A stretch of 64,000 nucleotides of DNA from Cymbomonas tetramitiformis. Its lineage: Eukaryota > Chlorophyta > Pyramimonadophyceae > Pyramimonadales > Pyramimonadaceae. The stretch is from assembly GCA_001247695.2 (NCBI GenBank), contig LGRX02035096.1:1-64000 (forward strand), written 5' to 3'. Below are positions 55,423 through 64,000 of the stretch, in pieces; position 1 is the first letter of the stretch, and each line of letters starts with the position of its first letter. Below the pieces are notes generated by a model. The model was given only the letters and a program-made list of their open reading frames with translations, was not told the DNA's origin and did no database searches. A program made the translations under genes and the position numbers.

Positions 55423-58400
55423 ATGCCTCTTGATCCGCAGCGTTTTTCTAAGGTCCGCAAATCCTCTTTACCGGATTGTAAGCTTGCGCCCCCTTTGCAG
55501 ACACCTAGTGTACTGCGCTTGTTTTAAACGAAAACTTGGCTCAAAGATAAATGAAGTGGTTTATGTATTTCTCCCTGCAGTTAGCCATTAAAGCTACGCC
55601 AACTCTGCACTACAACAACCTCACTGTTGGTGGGGGGAACCTGTGCTTCACACATGGGAACGAGGTACATACTCCACACTTTCGCCCGCAGCAAAAACCC
55701 CAAAGTTGTTGCAGACGCGAGTCTGCTGCCCTAGGCCTGTGTTCCACTGTTTTTACTTACCTGTGCATGTTTTTCCCTTTTTCCCTCACTGACAGCTCCG
55801 TTGCTTGAAACTGTCCAGGTGCACCTCGTGTCAGAGTCGGCCGTGGCCAAAGGTGGGAGTGCCGATTCCACGCAGGTGTGGTTCACAGTCCCGAGTATGC
55901 CTTCACTCATTTCGCACTCTTCCTCGAAACTACAAGTGAGAAGTGTTAGTTTTCCTCAGTTAACTTACTGAGCAACACCTGATCAGAAATATGAGCGTAA
56001 GGGCTATTTTTTTCTTTCCCCTGACTTTAGAGGGCATGATCTGGCGTGCTAGATGCTTGGCTTGACTTGAGAAAGTGTTTTATAGGCGGGAATCAAAGAT
56101 TCTACTCACATCTACCAAGTCAAGTTCGTGACGGTGGCTGGCACCACTTATTTAGTCCTTGGCACAGCATCTGGTTTCCAGGTGCGTAGTCCCTTGCTAT
56201 GCATTAGCATTTTGCTCGCCTTTGGCATTTAATTTCTGATCACCTTCGTTCCTTCCAATTACAGATATGGGACAATATGGGCGTTAACATAGTTTTTAAC
56301 TTCAACCTTCCCGGAGGAGGCAAGGTAGCGATCCACTGTGACTGGTTTTGAGTTTCTGTTTTTGGCACAGGTCGTTTGTCGGTAAAGATTTTGCTCTTCG
56401 TCGATGCGCTTTTCGTGGGCTGCCTTCCACAGCAATTTAGGTTCTGCTTCGTTCTTTTGCAGGTTCAAGGACAGGAGTCACGGCCGTCCTTTGTGCGCGG
56501 AGTAACGACCGTCAAGACTAGTGCCGGAGCTGAGCTGGTGAGCGAACCTGTTGAGTTGGCTAGGTACCAGTTATCGTGCCGAGCATGTGAACCCCCACAG
56601 GGAGACGGCGCATAAGCTTCCCCTTCTCTTCTTCATGTGCCGGGTGCACTTGTCTTCTCTGCAGTCAGTCCACTTCGCCCGAAAGTTCTTCTGATCGCCT
56701 GTATCGATGGAGTCAGAGAAGCGTCGCTATCCTTTGCAGGTGTGCGTTGGGTCCTGCGCTGGGCCCATATACTGCTTCGAGCTCAGCGGGTTATCATTTC
56801 GCCACACCGCCACGTTGACCGAGCACGTCGAGGTGCGCCCGTCCCTTCATAAAATCGGTTTTGCTGGCACTATCCGAATTTCAGGAGACTATGAAGGAAG
56901 AAGGTTTTCCACCCGGAAGTAGTATTCGCATCATACATGCATATATACTGGTATACCGTACACAGTGTTAACTTGGTTTCAGTTTCGGACGCTTTACAGT
57001 GGTCTATCCGCAAGTAGTCTGTGCTTCACCTTTCCTCGCTCGAGTGGAGCTCGATGATATATCTGAACTTTCAACTGGTTTCTGTTTCCTGCAGCCCATC
57101 ACAGATCTTTGCTCGGAGCTTTCTGGGAAGCAGGGCGATAGCACAAGCACTAACAATAAACTGGTCAGGTAATAGTGCTCCTCCTCGACGATTATCCACC
57201 TGTTTCATGAGCTTTTTATTGGCTGAAGCTTCTGTACGTTCACGGACTGTGTTCGGCCGGTGGGATTTTGTTGCAGCACCGATGAGAGTGGGAAGGTGAT
57301 CATCTGGGACGCAAAGTCATCAAGCCAGCTCACCCGTGCCAACGTGATTGAGGTACACTTTCTTATGACTGGTTGAAATCCGTTTGTGGATAAAGATATT
57401 TCTTTTTATGAGGGTATTTCTCACGTTGGGCATATTTTCCCGGGTTAGTTTTATTGTAGAAGTCACTGCGTGATACACGCCTTACACAGGCGATCTTCAG
57501 TCCACTGCTTTCCTCAAGCCTGTTGATAAGTACCTCGATGTTTGTACCCGTATGTTTCCATCGCGTTCTTTTTGTAAATTCGACATTGATTTCGATATTG
57601 ACAAGGTTCGGTGCCCGAGCCTACCAGATTTCGCTTCGGAACGTTTCCCCCTAGAGAATACTACAACGGGTCGCGTTTCCGTGCTCCTTTAGGTGGGCAC
57701 TGAGAAGCTGCGTTGTGCTTACAGGGAGATGGGGAGCCGTGTGTGGCCACCGTCGTCCGCGGAAACCGCTTGGTCTGCGCATATGCCAGCGGCTTGCTCT
57801 GTTTCTTCGATCTGAATACAGCAACTAAGTGGATGGAAATCTGTGCCCACAGCAGATATTTGTCTGCTCTGGCAATCCATCCCACAAGGCAAGTCTTCAC
57901 AACCCAAGGGTGCATGGCGTATGGCCTATTCTGTTGTTTATCGGAGACTACATTCTTCACCAAGCTTATTGAGCCGGCCACGATGTTGTTTGGATGGAAT
58001 ATTTGAAAAACTCTTGAGGACTGTCTGGCACGGCTGCTCGAGGACAGGGTGTTAAGGCGTTTGCTTGTTGCTGCTGGCTTGGCCTGTTCTTACTGGTAGT
58101 GCCAGAGGGTTTCTCACATTCTCACACCTTCAGAGGTGCGGTGCCAAGGCACTGATATTTCTCAGTGTTCATGGTAGTACCGTTGAAAGAGGAGAAGGCC
58201 AAATCCAACCAGTTGCATCTGACTCGGCCAGAGAACTAGCATAAAATGCAGCGTGTCGCACGCGGTTTGCAATGCCTTTGTTTGTATTTCCTAACGAGCT
58301 TCTCACAAGTGGATACCGGCCATCTCTCGTCTCGTCAGCAATATTATGCCAGGCACCGCACTGCTCATCTCTTATTTCCAGGGCTAGAAGTTTCCCTTCA

Positions 58401-59997
58401 AAGGCTGTACGATGGTGTAAGTGACAGGGCGCTATACAATACCACGTGTCGCAGACAGGTCTACAGTGTCTGCTGGTCGTGTTCCGGCTGACACCGAGTC
58501 AACTATTCAACCCGCTCTCGGCTCGGGTCAAAAATTGTAAATGCTGCAGGAATCTTAAGCTGCTAATATTCACTGTCCATACTCTGACGCTGCTGCTCTT
58601 GACCGTTTACTTCTCGAAATTCGTGAACAGACTGCTTGTGAGGAGCTCGATCGTTGACAGAAAGGGCTCGCCAATACTTGTGCATTTAAGCTGACCCGTT
58701 CCCTTGATAGTTAAGAATCGATTTTTGAGTGCCTCTTTTTTTGCCTTGCCACAAGCAGGGATCTTATCGCGACCACCTCGGAAGATACCACGATCAACGT
58801 GTGGACACTGCCTGAAGTTGGCCAAAAGGTACCTCACCAACCGATCCTGCAACCCATCACTCATTTTTCGGGTTGCCGATGTCTGCAAGCCTTGATCTTG
58901 GTACTTTTTACTGTCGTAGCGAATACGCGACCGAACAACGGTTCGATGTGAAAACTGAAGAGGAAAGCTTTCCTGGAATGCTTTTTCTCGCTTTGCATAC
59001 CCCAACGCACGTGCGTGCTGCAAGTGCACGATACCATAGGATGAAGAGCCCTGGAGTGAGCTCGAAAGTCCCTCTTAAAGCTGATTGATTGTTGCAGCTG
59101 CTTCTACATCTCTAAGTGAAAGAGAAGGCAACCCAGTGAAATGCTTCGCTTCCCACGCATTTGAAAGCATGAAGACCGCCCACTTAACTCTCCAGAGTTC
59201 TCCCGGGTCTCCGAGTTTCTGCAGATTGCCAACAGGGCATAAGCAGGAGTCTGTAGGCCCATCCATGGCACCTGAGCGCTACGCTGCTAAGAATGAATAG
59301 GAGGGAAGGCTTGACAGAGGGCCGTAACCCCAAACCCCTGTGATCCCGCTGAGGGCTTGGTCACAAATGGTTTTTGCCACGACTACTCTATATGACGTTG
59401 GCACATACAGTGTCACTTATGCTGTCTAACGACTCGTAGCAGAAGAGGATCTTGATGGATCTTAATAAAACCGTGCTCCGTCGACTTCTGTAAAGTATTT
59501 TCCATTGGCTGGTCTCGAAGGGCCAGGCACTCCCAGGCAGAGTTTGCTCCTTTCACTGCATAGGGGAGAAATTATGCTGCTTCTCCTCCATAAGTTTTTA
59601 GGGCTTTGGTATGTTTCCGTCCATTGTTAGCGTCGTTATCCTCCAGTTTGTTGTGTCCCAAGTGCAGCTAGTGGGTTTGGCATACTGCCAAGATTCTCTC
59701 AGGCATCTCCGCCCACAACCTGTGCTGTGCCTTGTTATTCAGCCAAGAAAACCCCCTGAGCCCCCGATGACTCGTTGTATGTGTATGTTCTGTGGTGGGT
59801 GGAGGGAAACCCGAGTCTGCTGATCCTGGTCAGCAGGAGCCCCGTCATGAGAGGTTTCTCGGAGTGGGTGGCTTGAGCAGGCTGAGGTGGTGCTCAGTGC
59901 GATCTGGGCGGACTCCATGATCTGCGGCGTCGTCTTCAGTGGGGATGGTGTTGCAGCTTGCGCATATGACACAAATGAAATCAGGCTTTGGAGTTAA
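55423..59997 (+). CDS. WDR54-like WD-repeat protein, thirteen exons
   Basis: Exons: 55423-55452, 55581-55664, 55819-55875, 56086-56181, 56265-56324, 56463-56537, 56740-56832, 57095-57168, 57277-57352, 57490-57549, 57725-57888, 58759-58828, 59881-59997. They join in phase to a 351-residue protein, close to the ~330 residues of animal WDR54. Recognisable pieces are TPTLHYNNLTV, VGSCAGPIYCFEL, PITDLCSEL, STDESGKVIIWDAKSSSQL, FVPGDGEPCVATVV, AYASGLLCFFDLNTATKW, RDLIATTSEDTTINVWTL and the end AYDTNEIRLWS. These form a WD40 propeller with the family-specific GDGEPC and C-terminal CAYDTNEIRLW blocks. WDR54 is poorly understood; its spread follows flagellated lineages. The exon-11 intron begins with GC (AG|GCAAGT). 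Predicted start is the first ATG with a phase-0 donor at 55453. Confidence 0.88.
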
Positions 59998-60390
59998 GAA
60001 AACAGAACACAAGATCTTCCGCTTTTGGAAGGGGTACATACAGTGGATAACAACTGAACTAGCTACCTTTACTTTTCCTCCTTTTCTGATGGTTCGCTGT
60101 TCATATCAATGTTGTAGCAGTCTTTCATTTTAACCTTAAACGGTCCTCACTACCTCAAATTTATAAGGGTCATTAATATACATGAGTATATATTTTTCAT
60201 TTACATCCTTTCGCGCCGCGCACGGGAACACACAATGTACAAAACAGGGGCACCCATAAACGTGGGCCTTGGGAAACTTCAAGACGCTATCATCCACCGT
60301 GGGGCAAATAGTCAACTCGATATAGGAAGTAGGACAGTGTGTATATATGTATATACACACACAATGTGTGTGCGTGTGAGCATGCATTTT

Positions 60391-60520
60391 GGTTGGGAAT
60401 ATGTATGAGTTTGTGGTATCTTGTTACGGCCCCGCCCTGCTCTTGATTTGCTTCTCACATCCACTGGGATAATGGTGGGCTGGCTTTTGTTGGCCGATTT
60501 CATGCTGCTCAGTGTGTGAG
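60391..60520 (-). repeat. Dispersed repeat family, reverse copy
   Basis: The minus strand carries the same GGCCAACAAAAGCCAGC, AGCAAATCAAGAGCAGGGCG and ACCACAAACTCATACATATT blocks as 34391-34835. (TG)n and (TATA)n tracts flank it at 60340-60375. Confidence 0.8.
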
Positions 60521-61620
60521 CGTGCGTGCGTGTCAAATGCATAATGGCATAAAAGGGTAATTTTTTTAATGTGTCTCACTGAAAATTAAGTCATCCAAAG
60601 GAAGACAAGCCGTGTGCAGCGCTCTGTGTTATTATATAGTCTGGGCAGAATTAATGACAAGGGAAAACTACACACCCTTCACATTTTTAAAGATACAAAG
60701 TATACGTACCGTAGCAGCAGTTTCCACTTTGCTTGTTCGCCGATAATGTGATCTTGCCTGTGGTACGCTTGCTTAGATTCTGCTTTATTTATGGTGACGG
60801 CACTCAGAATCCCCAAAACAAACCATGTGGCATATCATTTATGTGGCCCGAATATTCATTCCATGTATGCGGCAGCCTTCATCCACCAAGCACCGAGATG
60901 TATACAATCATCCGTCGGTGACGCAATGATCCTGATTGATTATGCCCTTTGCCTGTATGCCTAAATGATCGATGTCACAAGCACATTGCATCATTCAACA
61001 ATGTAATTGGTATTTCGATGCGATTAACTTCAACCATTAACTGCATGCTCGGATTGTCGATGTCGTTTCATTGCAACATTGAGACATGTATCATCTTCGG
61101 GTACCGAGGCAGCCATCATGCGCTTTTGAGCGCGCAGATTTCGATACCACCTACGAAAGTTTGCATCATACTAGCATGCATGAAACACTTCAGTGCAACG
61201 CTGATATACGTCGACTGCTGGGAAGAAAATATGCGACAAGTTTCCGGAAATTCGACGATGTTTTATCGGGCATGTTTAAAACAATGTACCGCTTCAACAT
61301 GTGAACATGACACAAAAAATATAATTTGTAATGATAGCATCGATATGTGGCGTACCTTGCATGTGTGGGGTCGGGGTTTCAGCATACCGTGCCTTCTTTA
61401 TTGATTTTAAAATCAAATCATTATTTTGCCCCAAAACGACCTATGTTAGAAAAATAACAAACAAGTAATTGGTTTGCTCGATTCCCTGTGGTGAAAAAAA
61501 ACGAAGTCGATTAATTAATTAATTGGGAGATAGCCCCGCCACTAGAAGAACATACAACAAGACCGTAATTAATTTGAATGTCGCCGAATCCTGCCAACAA
61601 CAGCCAACAATGACAAACTG
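60521..61620. other. Intergenic, no gene seen
   Basis: AT-rich unique DNA. A 151-codon frame at 60949-61404 is not supported by composition or motifs. Confidence 0.4.
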
Positions 61621-61628
61621 GCAAAAGA

Positions 61629-61973
61629 ATGCTCGAGGAGCTCGACCCGTCAAACTCGCTCTCACTGCGCACCATCACACGCCGGCGGCCTCGGGATTGT
61701 ATCAATATCATAATGGGGGACTCGGCGGTGTGTATCTGGCGTAAATGCACCCCTGTCAGTAGTAAATGTGGGAAGACGACCCTGGGTGACATGGCCAAGA
61801 TGCGCCGTTCGTTAGACAAGCGTCGAAAGGCGTCACTCATGAGCTTCGGTGTGAAGCGCGGTATCGCTCCCACAGCAGTGACTGACAACGACCACGACGA
61901 CGACGGTACCAACGGCTCGACGACGACGGTACCACGATCGACCCCCCCGACTTGCACACAATTTCCTGAATGA
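61629..61973 (+). CDS. Unrecognised ORF, 114 residues
   Basis: Starts at ATG 61629 with MLEELDPSNSLSLRTITRRR, then KTTLGDMAKMRRSLDKRRKA and an Asp/Thr-rich tail from GACGACGACGG repeats. A 204-codon frame lies opposite on the minus strand, so which strand is coding, if either, is unclear. No family recognised. Confidence 0.3.
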   Translation: MLEELDPSNSLSLRTITRRRPRDCINIIMGDSAVCIWRKCTPVSSKCGKTTLGDMAKMRRSLDKRRKASLMSFGVKRGIAPTAVTDNDHDDDGTNGSTTTVPRSTPPTCTQFPE

Positions 61974-63247
61974 AATCGATCAAATTGAGGGGACACTCCC
62001 TCATTCCCCGAAAATTTTATTGGTAAATGGGGGTGGGGTGGGGTGGGGGGAGGGGTCCAGCGAATGTGTCTGTCGATCGCCATATCGTTCCGGAGGGGAA
62101 GGCTATAAAAAAGCTCGTCTTTCACAGAAAAATTATACCGTTAATTAGCTAAAATCCTGAAAGACCACGTGCAGGTCCTTCTCGAGCTCTCTTGACAGAA
62201 TGAATGCCAGTCATTGGTAAACCATCTGTTGACACCCTGGCTCCCTCATAGGGGATGTACATATGCAAATCCCGTTTGACTGCCAAAGAAAAGTGCATAT
62301 ACACAATAGTAGCAAATACTCTATTCACATCAGAACCGACCCTTTGGGACATGCACAGTCATCAATCCAACTTAAATCATTCTGCACCAGTTGCTCAGCA
62401 TCCAATGTGATCTGCGCCACCATGGTGAAGCATTCGCTCTTCAACTTTTCCCATTTTCAGACCGAATGGAACAGGCTTTGACACAAAACTCCCAAATGTC
62501 GTGAAGGCCAGCCATTATGACCAGACATCCTGCAACGATCTCAATCTTCGAGCTGCACAACCACATCGCGCTACCAAAGGAACTGCTTTGCAGAACTGCA
62601 CGCGTGGCATGCTTCAGCCAGGTGTCATCTCCAAGCTACCTCTGATGTTGTAGGATCCGATCCGCCTCGTTCGTTCAGTCATCCTTCGAAATCCGAATCC
62701 CCTCCGTCCGACCCTTCGAAATCCTGAAGACGAACACAGTCTCCCCCCCCCATTGCCGCATGCCTCAACATCAAGATCTCCATTGTGCCATCCCCCATCG
62801 TTGTGTCAGCTCCCTCATTGCCGAAACACCTGCCACCACGCAGAGGCGGGCTGCACGATCTCCCTCATTGCTGGAATTTTCTTCCCCATTCACCGTTCAA
62901 TGCAATCACACTGTGGGTTTGATTTATAGCAGAGTCACACAAGCAAAATGGGTCTATGTTTCTACATCCAGGAACACGCCTTGTCATCATCTTGATCACT
63001 TCGCCGGATCAAGGAGCGCTTTTTGGGGGGGCTGTGCATTTTCTTCTCATTCAAATCCGGCGTGCTTGGCTGAAAAGGATCCCATGCAAGGAATTGCCTG
63101 TTTGCACTCGGTCTTCCTCTCACCCGAGCCGCCACTTCTACATCGGGGGTCTGCCAGATTTCCAACAGCAGACAGCGAGTGCAGTGCAAGGGAGCCCGCG
63201 GCACCCCCCCTCATCCGCACCTCTTGGCTGATCAATCGCTGCGCACA
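61974..63247. other. Intergenic, no gene seen
   Basis: G-rich tract GGGGTGGGGTGGGGTGGGGG near 62030 and ordinary unique DNA. A 163-codon frame at 62760-63251 has no domain. Confidence 0.4.
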
Positions 63248-63367
63248 TTAATTTGATTGAAGCTTCTGATCCACGGCTTCTGGGCTCACCTGGTCTTCTG
63301 CGTCACTTGCGTCGCTGGGCTCTCTGTCAAGATGATGAGGGGCAGCCTCTTCCTCCTCCTCGCTATC

Positions 63368-63401
<34 letters not shown>

Positions 63402-63698
63402 CTATCCCCACCCTCCTCCTCCTCCTCCTCGTCGATGGCATCATCGTCGGGCTCAAGGCCCTCGTCATCGTCTTCTGCCAGGGGGCTTCTGCTTCCGGCC
63501 AGATTCTGGGCCGGCCACCTGGAGCCTGCGCCATGCTCGCCATCTCCTTGCCCATCTTCTCCTCCATCGTCGTCCTCGTCGTATCCTTGCCCATCTTCTT
63601 CTCCATCGTCGTCCTCGTCATCTTTGTTTCCAACATACCCCAGTGCCGAGTCGCCCTCATATTTGCGCCTCTTGGCGCCATCCTCTTCCTCCACGTCA
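63248..63698 (-). CDS. Terminal exon of an acidic, polyglutamine protein
   Basis: On the minus strand the frame opens after GGCGCTTTGCAG at 63699, a good acceptor, with DDVEEEDGAKRRKYEGD, and runs to TAA at 63248. It contains long Asp/Glu/Gly runs, a likely nuclear-localisation patch (AKRRKY), ten Gln residues from a CAG repeat (63369-63400) and a C-terminal EAVDQKLQSN. Such acidic, Q-rich regions are common in nuclear and chromatin proteins, but no domain identifies the family. Upstream exons would lie beyond 63.7 kb and are not resolved. The opposite strand is also open (Leu-rich) but less likely to be real. Confidence 0.5.
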
Positions 63699-64000
63699 TC
63701 CTGCAAAGCGCCGCAGCGGATAATGCATCACCATCGAGGCGGCCCAGGCACTTGGAGGGCTGGATAGCAGCTGCGGTGGAGGTTGCCACGTGGCCTGTGA
63801 TCACTAATCTGTTTTGGAAGCTTCTATGGCGCTGTGTCAATGTGTGTGGCTTATCTTGGGACCGATTCCTTTGGTATCAATTTAGCCGCAAAATATCGGC
63901 CGCACTATGTAGTCACATCCCTGGATCAAAGGATTCAGCACAATCTTCAGGACACTTATCCGGATTTTCCGGAGCTCGCTAGTGGAGAACGGGACCCCCT

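Noticed and set aside
56665..56739. Possible extra exon of the WDR54-like gene with an in-frame TGA (56692-56694)
   Set aside because: Joining exon 6 (56537) directly to 56740 keeps phase and gives a better family match (AELVCVGSCAGP). The stop-containing piece is intron.
63257..63982. 241-codon Leu-rich plus-strand frame at the right edge
   Set aside because: It is the complement of the Asp/Glu/Gln codons on the minus strand, which have a good splice acceptor, a basic nuclear patch and a proper stop.

Overview
The window is nuclear DNA from a eukaryote, most likely an alga of the green lineage, possibly streptophyte-like. The evidence is as follows. (1) The recognisable genes are split by many small phase-consistent GT-AG introns and one GC-AG intron. 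(2) One gene is a plant-type two-lobed Methyltransf_29/DUF248 (QUA2-like) methyltransferase. (3) Another is a class II histone deacetylase of the plastid-targeted HDA14 type. (4) A WDR54-like WD-repeat gene is present, as expected of a lineage that still makes flagella. (5) Most of the remaining DNA is repeats and transposon remains. The species cannot be named from the sequence alone.

Layout. 1-4.1 kb holds satellite-like tandem arrays, including a 201-bp unit and a ~330-bp unit that seems to carry a pair of mini-exons on the minus strand. 5.1-6.6 kb holds an internally amplified hAT transposon remnant. 7-14 kb has no clear gene and is full of inverted repeats, foldback elements and short tandem arrays. 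At 15.0-15.8 kb there is an intronless ACT-domain gene with a likely transit peptide. 18.8-22.7 kb is the histone deacetylase, reconstructed here in eight exons. 23.3-28.7 kb contains two decayed copies of an unidentified methyltransferase-like ORF, one of them bounded by 70-bp terminal inverted repeats. 29.6-30.1 kb has a small acidic-tailed protein gene. 33.3-34.2 kb has a second hAT remnant.

The minus strand from about 50.3 to 35.3 kb is occupied by the DUF248 methyltransferase gene. Both halves of the protein are resolved exon by exon, with a poorly resolved middle. One of its introns has been invaded, in antisense orientation, by a complete but mutated tyrosine-recombinase retrotransposon of PAT type (41.1-46.4 kb) with A1 ... 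B1-A2-B2 split direct repeats. The element encodes a gag-like region, RT/RNase H, an NPPW-containing domain, and a tyrosine recombinase with an N-terminal Tudor-like domain. Two minisatellites (25-bp and 29-bp units) sit in the same gene.

53-55 kb contains a dispersed repeat family. 55.4-60.0 kb is a complete 13-exon WDR54-like gene. The right edge holds an acidic, polyglutamine-bearing terminal exon on the minus strand. No tRNA, rRNA, CRISPR array or prokaryotic operon was found.
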